The notes: generated from the sequence alone by a model not told the origin. DNA of 64,000 nt from Sphingobacteriaceae bacterium (GCA_016715905.1 JADJXI010000003.1:372001-436000); one strand, 5' to 3'; counted from the stretch's first letter, positions 28,094-36,251 are shown. Numbers and translations are program-made.

Positions 28094-28693
28094 ATGAGAA
28101 AAAAAGTTTCCTGTATTTTAATCCTTTTTATTCTTTTTGCTTTTAAACAAAATGAAACTGTAGTTAATCAATTAATTAATAGTGCTGTAAAACAAACTCA
28201 AACAAAAGTTACCTATGAACCAGCCTATGTGAAAATTTCATACCCGGGCGGAGATGTGCCTTCAAACACCGGCGTTTGTACCGATTTAATAATACGATCC
28301 TATCGAGCAATAGGAATAGATTTACAGAAGGAAGTGCACGAGGATATGCTTAGCAATTTTAAGTTGTATCCTAAAATGTGGAAACTAAAACAACCCGATT
28401 CAAACATTGATCATCGAAGAGTTCCTAATTTAATGTGCTTTTTGGAAAGAAAAAATTCGAAATTAAAAATCACTAATAAAAGAGAGGATTATAAGCCGGG
28501 CGATTTAGTAACCTGGAACTTGCAAAACAAAACGAGCGTGGCCGGAATAACCCATATTGGTATAGTAACTAATATTAAAAATGCTGATCAAACAGGATAT
28601 TTAATTGCCCACAATATTGGCGGAGGGAATGTTTTGGAGGATATGCTGTTTAATTATACCATCATTGGCCATTATAGGTATTTAAAGTATTGA
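28094..28693 (+). CDS. DUF1287 family exported NlpC/P60-like protein
   Basis: A 199-aa protein with a signal peptide (MRKKVSCILILFILFAF). It has the DUF1287 features GVCTDLIIRSYRAIGIDL (Cys62), GDLVTWNL, GITHIGIVT (a His near 155) and HNIGGG (a His near 176). These match a cysteine-peptidase catalytic Cys plus His pair, so peptidoglycan or envelope amide hydrolysis is plausible, though the activity of this family is not settled. It stands alone on the plus strand, divergent from rfbA. The following 155 bases hold no gene that I can see. Confidence 0.85.
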   Translation: MRKKVSCILILFILFAFKQNETVVNQLINSAVKQTQTKVTYEPAYVKISYPGGDVPSNTGVCTDLIIRSYRAIGIDLQKEVHEDMLSNFKLYPKMWKLKQPDSNIDHRRVPNLMCFLERKNSKLKITNKREDYKPGDLVTWNLQNKTSVAGITHIGIVTNIKNADQTGYLIAHNIGGGNVLEDMLFNYTIIGHYRYLKY

Positions 28694-28818
28694 TAAACAA
28701 TAATATAGATTAATTTTAGACGATTTAGATTCCAGTTCAGTCAATTTTTTATTATCAACTTTTGAGTGAATTGCCCCTCCCATTTAGTAAAAAAAGACGC
28801 TTTTTTAAACCTTAAATG

Positions 28819-28826
28819 TAAATTTG
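28819..28826 (+). promoter_or_regulatory. Putative -7 promoter box
   Basis: TAAATTTG fits TAnnTTTG and lies 22 bases before the ATG at 28849. A T-run rather than TTTG lies upstream. It would drive the small secreted protein and the adhesin-like gene that follows. Confidence 0.4.
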
Positions 28827-28848
28827 TTTATAATTAAAACTGAATAAA

Positions 28849-29244
28849 ATGAAGTCAAGCCGCAAATTCCTATTCCTAAGTTTATTAATGATTGTTTCAT
28901 TAGTTACTTTTTCACAGCAATTGGAAGAGATTAAGTTGAATCCAAAAAAAATTCAACAATTTGAACCGTACATGAAATGGAAACATGGAAGTGGAGATGG
29001 TTTTGAGGCATGGAAAAGCACAAATAAATTGCAATATGCAAAGGAGATGTGGTATTATTCAGAATCATTTTATATTAAACGCAATCATATTGCTAAAGGA
29101 GAAACATTAGACGAATCGATTATAGATATTTCACGTTTCGAAAATCAAAGAAGCAAAACCGAAGAGGTGATTGTTACTTTACCCGGATTTAAAGATGTGG
29201 TTGTGTTGTTACCTGAAAACAAATTAATTTACAAATTAAACTAA
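28849..29244 (+). CDS. Small exported protein of unknown function
   Basis: A 131-aa protein with a clear signal peptide (MKSSRKFLFLSLLMIVSLVTFSQ). The mature part is short, with a KWKHGSGDGFEAWKSTNK segment followed by a stretch rich in Tyr and Trp (AKEMWYYSESFYIKR), and ends in beta-strand-like sequence (VVVLLPENKLIYKLN). I know no family for it. It is 19 bases upstream of a large T9SS-type adhesin gene and may be co-expressed. Confidence 0.65.
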   Translation: MKSSRKFLFLSLLMIVSLVTFSQQLEEIKLNPKKIQQFEPYMKWKHGSGDGFEAWKSTNKLQYAKEMWYYSESFYIKRNHIAKGETLDESIIDISRFENQRSKTEEVIVTLPGFKDVVVLLPENKLIYKLN

Positions 29245-29263
29245 TTTTAAAACGAAAGAAATC

Positions 29264-31201
29264 ATGAAAAGATTATCATACCTATACGTTTTTCTTTGTT
29301 TATTTTTAGTTGGAGAAAAAGCATTTGCTCAACCCGGTGTTGGCGCAGCGCCTTATTGTTTACCTATTTATGCAATGACCCCATGTAATCAAGTTGGTCC
29401 TTGTAACGCCCCCGGTAATTTTATCAATGATTTTATTAATAGTTTCAACACAACAGGTGCGGTTACTAATATTACCAATAATAACTCATGTTGTAATACG
29501 CAAATTGTTACCGGTATTGGTCAAAGAAATTACCGTAACTGGGGTTGCGAACATTATTTAGTTGTAAATCCGGGACAAGTTGTTACTTGTAATTTTCAAT
29601 CCGGAAATATTTGGGCACAAGGTTTTGCTTTATTCGTAGATTGGAATCAAGATAACGTATTTAATTTACCAGGTGAGCGTTTAATAGGTACCGCTGTTCC
29701 TCCTGCTGCTACATTTATTTCAGGTTCATTTACTGTTCCTGCCGGTCAAGCCGGAGGCACTTACAGAATGCGTGTTCGTTGTATTTGGGCTACCAATGGG
29801 AACTTTATTGATCCTTGTGCTAATACAACTTACGGTGAGGTTGAAGATTATGCCTTATACGTAACACCGCAAATGCCAGCAGGTGTAATTACTGCAACAA
29901 CTCAAGTATTAGGTTCACCAATTTGTAGTGGTAGTACCGCTAACTTTTCAGTTGCAACAACTTATACAGGTGCTTTAACTTATACTTGGACAGGTCCTAA
30001 TGCTTTTACATCTTCATTAGCTGCTCCTAGTATTCCTAATGCTCAGCCTAATGCAAGCGGAATTTACACAGTTGTTATTTCTCCGGGAAATTGTCCTTTA
30101 ACTCAAACCGTAAACTTAGCAGTTAACCCAACACCAACAGTTATTCCTTCAAGTGATTCTCCGGTTTGTCAAAATGCACCTTTAAATTTAAGTGTAGCTC
30201 CTGTACCGGGTGGTACTTTAGTTACTTATGCATGGACTGGCCCCGGTGGATTTACATCCGCTTTTCAAAATCCGGTAATTCCGGTGGCGCAACCGAGCAA
30301 CTCCGGTGTGTATTCTGTTACTGTAACAAATTCATTTACCAATGGTGGTTCTTGTTCAGCAGCTAATACAACTACGGTTGGTGTTGTACCTGTTAATCCT
30401 ACAAATGTTACGCCAAATTTTACACTTTGTATGGGTGATCAGTTAAATTTAACTGCACAAAATGCTGTTCCTCCAACCGCATACTTTTGGTCGGGACCAA
30501 ATACATTTACTTCTAATTTACAAAATCCGGTTATTGCAAATACAGCACCAATACATAGTGGTGATTATATCGTAACAGCTTCTTTTGCCGTTCAAGGTAT
30601 AACGCTAGTCTGCACCAGTACTGCTGTATCTAACGTTTCGGTAGTTGCCACTTCACCAATTACACTAACTATTCCAAATAATATTTGCGAGCATGATAAT
30701 GCTGTATTAACTGCAACTACAAATCCAATGGCTCCTAACTTCTTATGGACCGGACCCAATGGATTTACTTCAGTTAATAGCAGCACTAATATTGCTGATG
30801 TAAGCCCGTCTGCAACTGGTTTATATAATGTAATTGCAACTTGGAATATCGGAACAAAAAGTTGTTCAATAAATAATTTCAATGTAATGAATGTGGTACC
30901 GATTGCACCAATTGCAATTAATGCTCCAACAGCAGTTTGTTATCCGGAGAATGTTCACCTAACCTCATTTGCTCAGGGAGCAATTTCTTACAGTTGGGGG
31001 GCAACAACAGGCTTTACTTCAAATATCCCTAATCCAATATTAGGAGCGCCCGGAACAACAGCTACCGGAATTTATACGGTATTTACTGCATACACCAATG
31101 GTGCTTTAACATGTTATAATTCAAATACCACAGCGGTTACTGTAAATCCAATCATTGAATTTAATTTAGAGCCTTATAAACAACTTTGTTATAATCAGTA
31201 A
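29264..31201 (+). CDS. GEVED/Ig-like repeat adhesin, N-terminal part of a frameshifted gene
   Basis: A 645-aa fragment. The signal peptide ends KAFA|Q. A GEVED-type domain follows (about 80-200, ending YGEVEDYALYV) and then a row of Ig-like repeats, each with the pattern C...W(T/S)GP..F(T)S..(Q/A)NP. The reading frame stops at TAA 31199-31201 in the middle of a repeat (LCYNQ), and the same repeat continues in the -1/+2 frame from 31195. The protein as encoded lacks the C-terminal sorting domain, so it probably cannot be secreted to the surface. The complete gene would be about 1050 aa. Homologues are typical T9SS-exported surface proteins of gliding or adhesive Bacteroidota. Confidence 0.8.
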   Translation: MKRLSYLYVFLCLFLVGEKAFAQPGVGAAPYCLPIYAMTPCNQVGPCNAPGNFINDFINSFNTTGAVTNITNNNSCCNTQIVTGIGQRNYRNWGCEHYLVVNPGQVVTCNFQSGNIWAQGFALFVDWNQDNVFNLPGERLIGTAVPPAATFISGSFTVPAGQAGGTYRMRVRCIWATNGNFIDPCANTTYGEVEDYALYVTPQMPAGVITATTQVLGSPICSGSTANFSVATTYTGALTYTWTGPNAFTSSLAAPSIPNAQPNASGIYTVVISPGNCPLTQTVNLAVNPTPTVIPSSDSPVCQNAPLNLSVAPVPGGTLVTYAWTGPGGFTSAFQNPVIPVAQPSNSGVYSVTVTNSFTNGGSCSAANTTTVGVVPVNPTNVTPNFTLCMGDQLNLTAQNAVPPTAYFWSGPNTFTSNLQNPVIANTAPIHSGDYIVTASFAVQGITLVCTSTAVSNVSVVATSPITLTIPNNICEHDNAVLTATTNPMAPNFLWTGPNGFTSVNSSTNIADVSPSATGLYNVIATWNIGTKSCSINNFNVMNVVPIAPIAINAPTAVCYPENVHLTSFAQGAISYSWGATTGFTSNIPNPILGAPGTTATGIYTVFTAYTNGALTCYNSNTTAVTVNPIIEFNLEPYKQLCYNQ

Positions 31202-31251
31202 GTGGTCCAAATGGAGGAACCAGTTATTTATGGACCGGACCAAACGGATTT

Positions 31252-32427
31252 ATGAGCACAAATCAACTTTTAGTTATTCCTTCAATACAAACCCCTTTAG
31301 CAGGAACCTATTCATTACAAGTAATGTTAGGCCCTTGTAAAACAAATGGAGTTACACAGGTTGATGTTCTTAGTCCTATTGTATTTACTTGGACACCGGG
31401 AAATGTTACCATTTGTAAAGGAGATAGTGTTGCATTAACTGCAGGTGCTTCAGGTGGTAGTCATAATTACGCTTACGTATGGAATCCTCAACAATGGTTA
31501 GGTTCTCCTACCGGAAGTATACAATACGGACATCCGGGAGGAACAACAATTTATAATTTGACAGCTTATGATATAGCTTGCCCTTTCTATACTATAGGAG
31601 CTTCATTTACAGTGAATGTAAATAAAGCACCGGAACCGGAAATTGAATTAGCTTCTTATGAAGGTTGTCAGCCTTTATGCTTGAAATTAAATTCAAAAAC
31701 TCAAGAACACGCAGCCGCAGTTGTATACGATTTCGGAAATGGCGATGTGTTAATGGGTGACGATCTAACGCATTGTTTACAAAATGCAGGAATGTATAAC
31801 CTTAAAATTAAAACAACCGGTAAAAATGGATGTAGCTGGACATTCGAACATGGAACACCAATAGTGGTTAATCCTATGCCGGGCTCTAGTTTCACCTCAG
31901 ACCCTGAGTTAATTACAACGGCTAATAATAATGTAACTTTCTTACCTACAAACGCTAGTGGAGTAGTTACTAACTATCTGTGGACGTTTGATGGTGCTAA
32001 AGGAAATCAAGGTAACGACACTTCTAGTTCAAAATACCCTACAAGATTGTATGACAAAACTGGTAATTATGCAGTTATGCTAATTTCGAAAACAGATAAG
32101 GGTTGTATAGACAGTGTGTTGAAAGTTATTGAAGTGCGCGATGAATTCACCTTGTTTATTCCTAATTCATTTACACCAAATGGAGATAACTTAAATGATG
32201 TTTTCAATGTAAAAGGAGTAGGCATGAAATCTGAAGGATTTAGCATGGAAATTTATGATCGTTGGGGTACTTTAGTTTATTCAACCAAAGACGTTAATAA
32301 AGGTTGGGATGGAACAGTAAAAGGAATAACCGCTGAAAACGGAGTTTATGTATTCAAGGTGAAAGCAACAGGCTCAAATGGCGAAGGTCGTAAAGAGTAT
32401 GTTGGGCATGTAACCCTAATGAAATAA
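31252..32427 (+). CDS. Gliding-motility-type C-terminal domain protein, C-terminal part of the frameshifted adhesin
   Basis: A 391-aa reading frame. Its first ATG is 31252, but the frame is open from 31195 and the upstream residues (SGPNGGTSYLW) continue the Ig-like repeats of the preceding fragment, so this is not an independent gene. It contains a PKD-like domain (VVYDFGNGDV) and ends with the T9SS type B (gliding-associated) sorting domain: LFIPNSFTPNGDNLNDVF, MEIYDRWGTLVY, GWDGTVKG and ENGVYVFKV. It has no signal peptide of its own. A terminator follows at 32444. Confidence 0.75.
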   Translation: MSTNQLLVIPSIQTPLAGTYSLQVMLGPCKTNGVTQVDVLSPIVFTWTPGNVTICKGDSVALTAGASGGSHNYAYVWNPQQWLGSPTGSIQYGHPGGTTIYNLTAYDIACPFYTIGASFTVNVNKAPEPEIELASYEGCQPLCLKLNSKTQEHAAAVVYDFGNGDVLMGDDLTHCLQNAGMYNLKIKTTGKNGCSWTFEHGTPIVVNPMPGSSFTSDPELITTANNNVTFLPTNASGVVTNYLWTFDGAKGNQGNDTSSSKYPTRLYDKTGNYAVMLISKTDKGCIDSVLKVIEVRDEFTLFIPNSFTPNGDNLNDVFNVKGVGMKSEGFSMEIYDRWGTLVYSTKDVNKGWDGTVKGITAENGVYVFKVKATGSNGEGRKEYVGHVTLMK

Positions 32428-32443
32428 ACGCTAACAACTTTTT

Positions 32444-32481
32444 AAAAATCCCCTCTGTGATAAACGGAGGGGATTTTTACT
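32444..32481 (+). terminator. Rho-independent terminator
   Basis: AAAAATCCCCTC / GAGGGGATTTTT with a short interior loop ends the adhesin transcript, followed by TTTTAC. The stem is long and GC-rich at its centre. Confidence 0.85.
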
Positions 32482-32508
32482 TTTATACTGTTTTTAAATT
32501 AGTAAGAA

Positions 32509-33303
32509 ATGAAGCAGTACCACGAGTTGATGGATCATGTGTTAAAGCACGGAATCAAAAAAACAGATAGAACGGGAACAGGAACCATAAGTGTTTTTGG
32601 ATACCAGATGCGGTTTAATTTACAAGAAGGTTTCCCGTTGTTGACCACTAAAAAAGTACACACCAAAAGCATCATTCATGAGTTGTTGTGGTTTTTAAAA
32701 GGGGATACCAATATTAAATATTTGAAAGATAATGGCGTGAGTATATGGGATGAATGGGCTGATAAGGACGGAAATTTGGGTCCGGTTTATGGTTACCAAT
32801 GGCGAAACTGGCCCACGCCAAATGGCCAACATATCGATCAAATTACTCAGGTGATTGATATGATTAAAAAAACCCCGGATTCAAGAAGGTTAATCGTAAG
32901 TGCTTGGAATGTTGCCGATATAAATAATATGAAGTTACCTCCATGTCACGCTTTTTTTCAGTTTTATGTGGCCGATGGTAAATTAAGTTGTCAGCTTTAT
33001 CAGCGTAGCGCCGATATTTTTTTAGGCGTTCCGTTTAACATCGCTTCCTATGCATTATTAACTTTTATGGTAGCGCAGGTTTGTAATTTAAAAGTAGGAG
33101 ATTTTGTGCACACACTGGGCGATGCACATCTTTATTCAAATCATATTGAACAGGCTCGTTTGCAACTGTCCCGCGATTTTAAATCTCTCCCAACTTTACA
33201 AATAAATCCTCAAATAAAAAATATTTTTGATTTTACATTTGATGATTTCAAAATTCAAGACTATAATCCACATCCACACATTAAAGCTGATGTTGCTGTT
33301 TAA
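32509..33303 (+). CDS. thyA: Thymidylate synthase
   Basis: A 264-aa ThyA, exactly the E. coli length. It methylates dUMP to dTMP using methylene-tetrahydrofolate. The catalytic Cys146 is in PPCHAFFQFYV; other marks are RTGTGTISVFG, WDEWAD...GPVYGYQWRNW, QRSADIFLGVPFNIASYALL and the C-terminal AV. A dihydrofolate reductase gene is not adjacent. It is 5 bases upstream of a cyclase-family gene and thus begins the transcription unit that runs into the sigma factor of the peptide-modification operon. Confidence 0.97.
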   Translation: MKQYHELMDHVLKHGIKKTDRTGTGTISVFGYQMRFNLQEGFPLLTTKKVHTKSIIHELLWFLKGDTNIKYLKDNGVSIWDEWADKDGNLGPVYGYQWRNWPTPNGQHIDQITQVIDMIKKTPDSRRLIVSAWNVADINNMKLPPCHAFFQFYVADGKLSCQLYQRSADIFLGVPFNIASYALLTFMVAQVCNLKVGDFVHTLGDAHLYSNHIEQARLQLSRDFKSLPTLQINPQIKNIFDFTFDDFKIQDYNPHPHIKADVAV

Positions 33304-33308
33304 CTAAT

Positions 33309-34061
33309 ATGATAGGAGCTTTATTTCACAAGGGAAAAGAATTTAAAATTGATTTTTATAAACCAATTGACATTTCTATTCCGTTACATACGGGAGAAAA
33401 TTGTGTTAGTGCTTGGTACGTTGCTCCAATGAAATTAGAGCCTGTAGTTAACGGACAATGGATAGGCGACATAAATAAAGGAGGTAGTGTAAACTTCAGA
33501 AATGTTATTTTTAATCCGCATGGAAATGGCACGCACACAGAATGTGTTGGGCATATCAGCAAAGAGTTTTATACAATCAATCAATCCTTGCAAAAGTTTT
33601 TCTTTATTGCCGAATTAATTACTGTACTTCCGATAGAATTAGAAAATGGAGATTTTGTCATAACAAGAAAACATTTTCAATCGGCTTTACAGGATTTAAA
33701 AAATACCGAAGCACTGGTTATACGCACAATAAGTAATTCGCCGGAAAAAAAATCTCATCAGTACAGCAATTCTAATCCTCCTTACATTGACCCGGATGCA
33801 ATTGCTTATTTAAACGAAATTGGCATCGAACATATATTAATTGATTTACCAAGTATCGATAAAGAATTGGATGAAGGGAAATTGGCTTCGCATCACTTAT
33901 TCTGGAATTATCCGGATAATCCCGCTTTAAATAAAACAATCACAGAGTTGATATATGTTCCAAATGAAATTCAGGATGGCACATATATTTTAAATATTCA
34001 AATTGCACCTTTCGAAAATGATGCCAGCCCAAGTAAACCTGTGCTTTATAAAATTTATTAA
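33309..34061 (+). CDS. Cyclase-family hydrolase (kynurenine-formamidase-like)
   Basis: A 250-aa protein of the KynB/putative cyclase family. The metal-binding motif HGNGTHTECVGH resembles HxGTHxDxPxH, and the N-terminal FYKPIDISIPLH is typical. A C-terminal LIDLPSIDKELDEGKLASHH supplies further His and Asp ligands. It may open an amide or lactam ring. The exact substrate is not predictable; other kyn genes are absent. Its stop overlaps the sigma-factor start by one base (TAATG), coupling it to the sigma/anti-sigma/peptide cluster. That link is unusual. Confidence 0.85.
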   Translation: MIGALFHKGKEFKIDFYKPIDISIPLHTGENCVSAWYVAPMKLEPVVNGQWIGDINKGGSVNFRNVIFNPHGNGTHTECVGHISKEFYTINQSLQKFFFIAELITVLPIELENGDFVITRKHFQSALQDLKNTEALVIRTISNSPEKKSHQYSNSNPPYIDPDAIAYLNEIGIEHILIDLPSIDKELDEGKLASHHLFWNYPDNPALNKTITELIYVPNEIQDGTYILNIQIAPFENDASPSKPVLYKIY

Positions 34062-34648
34062 TGGGCAGTCCAAATAAAAATTCATTAAATCCTCCCGAAT
34101 GGGTAAATGAATACGCCGATTACTTGTATAAGTTTGCATTTTATAGAGTAAATGACAGCGAACTGGCCGAAGACTTAGTTCAGGATACTTTTTTATCGGC
34201 ATTAAATGCTTCAAACGAGTTTAACGGTTTAGCCTCTGAAAAAACTTGGCTTTCGGCTATATTAAAAAACAAAATTATTGATCATTATAAAAAAGCGTCA
34301 ACACAAATGGAAAAAAATTTTTCAGAGGGACAACCAAACTACTTGAATTATGAAAACTTTTTCGACGATAAAAAAAATGGGCATTGGCAAAAAGGCGCTA
34401 TGCCAAAAGAATGGGAAGAGCCGGCTATTGAATTAAATAAAAAGGAGTTTCAATCTGTTTTTGAAATGTGTTTAAATAAAGTTCCGGTAAAATGGCGAGG
34501 TATATTTACTATGTGCGTTATAGATGAGTTGGATGCAAAATTAATTTGTAAGGAATTTGAACTTACATCGTCTAACTTTTGGGTGATTATTCATAGAATT
34601 AAATTACAACTAAGAGCATGTTTGGAAAAAAACTGGCTTAAATTATAA
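34061..34648 (+). CDS. ECF-like sigma factor of the MNIO peptide cluster
   Basis: A 195-aa sigma factor. Region 2: EYADYLYKFAFYRVNDSELA followed by EDLVQDTFLSAL and KTWLSAILKNKIIDHYKK. Region 4 contains LNKVPVKWRGIFTMCVID and a C-terminal helix (FWVIIHRIKLQLRACLEKNW) that resembles the sigma factors encoded with DUF692/bufferin-type operons in other bacteria, as far as I recall. A zinc-finger-type anti-sigma gene follows directly. It probably drives the precursor gene 345 bases downstream from an ECF promoter (34938-34965). Signal unknown; copper or other metal stress is the leading guess from known systems. Confidence 0.85.
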   Translation: MGSPNKNSLNPPEWVNEYADYLYKFAFYRVNDSELAEDLVQDTFLSALNASNEFNGLASEKTWLSAILKNKIIDHYKKASTQMEKNFSEGQPNYLNYENFFDDKKNGHWQKGAMPKEWEEPAIELNKKEFQSVFEMCLNKVPVKWRGIFTMCVIDELDAKLICKEFELTSSNFWVIIHRIKLQLRACLEKNWLKL

Positions 34649-34929
34649 TGAGCGAAATAAAAGAACATACTTACAAGTGGTATACGTTTGGATGTAAAGA
34701 CGCATCTTACCTAAAAGTTAAGTCTTCTTTTCATAAATTAAATTTATCCGAAAAAATCCTTTATCATTTTCACCTTTTTATGTGCAAATATTGCCGTAGA
34801 TTCTCTCAGCAAATTCAAAAGTTAGATGATTTCATTAAAAATTCTTCTAAAACAGACAGTTTAACTATGTCAGAGTCAAAAAAAGCGCTTATAAATCAAC
34901 AAATTAAGCAATTTTTAACGAAGAATTAA
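34648..34929 (+). CDS. Putative zinc-binding anti-sigma factor
   Basis: A 93-aa protein with no membrane segment. It has the pattern C-x(n)-H...HLFMCKYC (a HxxxCxxC arrangement) of zf-HC2/ZAS anti-sigma factors, with FGCKDASYLKVKSSFHKL supplying the first Cys. Its start abuts the sigma stop by one base (ATAATG). The usual family role is to hold the sigma factor and release it under redox or metal signals. A soluble form suits sensing of cytoplasmic metal or oxidant. The call rests on the Cys/His pattern and position. Confidence 0.7.
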   Translation: MSEIKEHTYKWYTFGCKDASYLKVKSSFHKLNLSEKILYHFHLFMCKYCRRFSQQIQKLDDFIKNSSKTDSLTMSESKKALINQQIKQFLTKN

Positions 34930-34937
34930 TATTGGGC

Positions 34938-34965
34938 TGTAAGGAAGCCTTTCTTTAATCGTATA
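34938..34965 (+). promoter_or_regulatory. Putative ECF-type promoter for the precursor peptide gene
   Basis: TGTAAGG (34938-34944), 15 bases, then CGTATA (34960-34965) resembles ECF -35 (TGTAAC-like) and -10 (CGT-) elements. The sequence does not contain TAnnTTTG, so the main sigma is unlikely to be used. Recognition by the adjacent sigma factor is an inference. Confidence 0.4.
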
Positions 34966-34993
34966 TTAGTATATAACTTAAAATAAACACAAA

Positions 34994-35356
34994 ATGGAAA
35001 AAAAATCAACATTAGTTACCTGCTCTATGATTGCAGGTGCATTATTAAGCGTATCATCTGTTAAAGCTAACAGTTTATTAGAGTATAATGCTCTAGGAAG
35101 CGCCGGTGAAGTTCGTTCTGCTTTAGTAAAATCTATTGAAGCAAGTTGCGGAGAGAAAAAAGCCGACGACACTAAAGCAAAAGACGCGAAGTGCGGAGAG
35201 AAAAAAGCAAAAGATGCTAAGTGTGGTGAGAAAAAAGCAAAAGACGGAAAGTGTGGAGAAGGTAAATGTGGAGAACACAAGGGTAAAGCAAAAGACGGAA
35301 AGTGTGGAGAAGGTAAGTGCGGAGAGAAAAAAGGTGATAAAAAAGATCCTAAATAA
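34994..35356 (+). CDS. Cys-rich exported precursor peptide (BufA/HvfA-like)
   Basis: A 120-aa precursor. Residues 1-25 form a signal peptide (ALLSVSSVKA|NS; Cys10 lies within it). Residues 26-49 hold a conserved-looking LGSAGEVRSALVKSIEA stretch typical of HvfA-like peptides. Residues 50-112 form a Lys/Gly/Asp-rich tail with seven CGE motifs at Cys 52, 67, 77, 87, 92, 104 and 109. Only Cys92 and Cys109 are in the EGKCG context that MNIO enzymes modify in bufferins and HvfA; the rest are in DAKCGE, DGKCGE or ASCGE contexts. The family is exported, modified by a DUF692 enzyme and used to bind copper in the periplasm. The opposite-strand reading frame over this gene is a shadow. Confidence 0.85.
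   Translation: MEKKSTLVTCSMIAGALLSVSSVKANSLLEYNALGSAGEVRSALVKSIEASCGEKKADDTKAKDAKCGEKKAKDAKCGEKKAKDGKCGEGKCGEHKGKAKDGKCGEGKCGEKKGDKKDPK
35141..35329 (+). repeat. Direct repeats in the precursor peptide gene
   Basis: Two length classes of internal repeat encode the Cys-rich tail: ~30-bp units giving CGEKKAKDAK, and ~51-bp units giving AKDGKCGEGKCGE at residues 82-94 and 99-111. The codons differ slightly between copies (TGC/TGT, GAA/GAG), so they are not very recent duplications. Confidence 0.75.
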
Positions 35357-35368
35357 TTAAATAAAGAG

Positions 35369-35400
35369 CTGCCCTTCTTAATCGGAAGGGCAGTTTTTTT
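35369..35400 (+). terminator. Intrinsic terminator between precursor and modification genes
   Basis: CTGCCCTTC/GAAGGGCAG with a TTAATCG loop, followed by a T-tract of nine. It lies between the precursor gene and the DUF692 gene with only 11 bases before the next ATG, so read-through should set a low enzyme-to-peptide ratio. Confidence 0.85.
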
Positions 35401-35411
35401 TAAACAAGATT

Positions 35412-36251
35412 ATGAATATGAATACGCACACCGGTATAGGCTTTAGAAAAGATTTTGCCGAAGAATTGATAAATTCTGAAGTGTTACGTCCTTCATTTAT
35501 TGAACTGGCTCCTGAAAACTGGATTGGGATGGGTGGTTATTGGAAAAAACAACTTGATAAAGCTGCCGAAAAATTTCCAATTACTGCACATGGGCTTTCT
35601 TTGTCTATCGGAAGTCCGGAAGAACTCGATATCACTTTCATCAAACAAGTAAAAAAGTTTATTAAGCAATACAATATTCAGGTTTATTCAGAACACTTAA
35701 GTTATTCGAAATGCGACAATGCACATTTATATGATTTACTACCAATTCCATTTAGAATGGACGCAGTAAATCATATTATTCAAAGAATAAAAACAGTTCA
35801 GGATATACTTGAAATCCCATTGGTAATTGAAAATGTTTCGTACTACACTCCTGTTGCAGCAGAAATGAATGAGTCGGAATTCATATCCGAAATCATTAAA
35901 GGTTCGGGTTGTAAAATGCTTTTGGATGTAAATAATGTTTATGTAAATGCTTTTAATCATCAATACAATGCTAAAGATTTTATAAGAGAATTGCCACTGG
36001 AGCAAGTGGCCTATATGCATATGGCTGGACATGAAAAAGTATCTGATTCATTAATTATTGATACGCATGGTCAGGCCATAATTGATCCGGTTTTTGAATT
36101 ATTTGAGTTTGCAGTTTCTCTATTGAATCCGGTGCCGGTGTTATTAGAAAGAGATTTTAATATACCGGAAATGCAAGTGTTGCAAAATGAATTATCCAGA
36201 ATGGATCTTATAATTGCCAAGTCGTGGAAATCTAAAAAATTACATGCTTAA
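35412..36251 (+). CDS. DUF692 multinuclear iron-dependent oxidase (MNIO), peptide-modifying enzyme
   Basis: A 279-aa TIM-barrel enzyme of the DUF692/MNIO family (BufB/HvfB-like). Family members use two or three iron ions to convert Cys residues of precursor peptides to oxazolone/thioamide or thiooxazole groups. Candidate ligands at expected places are H60 (AHGLSLSIGS), E94 and H95 (SEHLSY), E140 and N141 (VIENVSYY), D172 and N175 (LLDVNNVYVNA), H183, H203 (HMAGHE), D217 and H219 (DTHGQ) and E246 (LERDF). The start pair ATG 35412/35418 both lie before THTGIGFR; I use the first. It overlaps the DUF2063 gene by 8 bases. Confidence 0.9.
   Translation: MNMNTHTGIGFRKDFAEELINSEVLRPSFIELAPENWIGMGGYWKKQLDKAAEKFPITAHGLSLSIGSPEELDITFIKQVKKFIKQYNIQVYSEHLSYSKCDNAHLYDLLPIPFRMDAVNHIIQRIKTVQDILEIPLVIENVSYYTPVAAEMNESEFISEIIKGSGCKMLLDVNNVYVNAFNHQYNAKDFIRELPLEQVAYMHMAGHEKVSDSLIIDTHGQAIIDPVFELFEFAVSLLNPVPVLLERDFNIPEMQVLQNELSRMDLIIAKSWKSKKLHA

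Noticed and set aside
28694..28848. Small RNA or extra gene between the DUF1287 and small secreted protein genes
   Set aside because: No stable hairpin, T-tract or conserved peptide was found; only the -7 box at 28819 could be supported.
31190..31260. Programmed -1 ribosomal frameshifting joining the two adhesin fragments
   Set aside because: No X_XXY_YYZ heptamer or following hairpin lies in the 7-base window where the frames overlap, and the repeat is shortened. A deletion explains the data better.
34978..35280. Pro/Ser/Phe-rich reading frame opposite the precursor peptide gene
   Set aside because: It is the complement of the Lys/Gly/Glu repeats of the precursor, begins inside it and has no start context or signal of its own.
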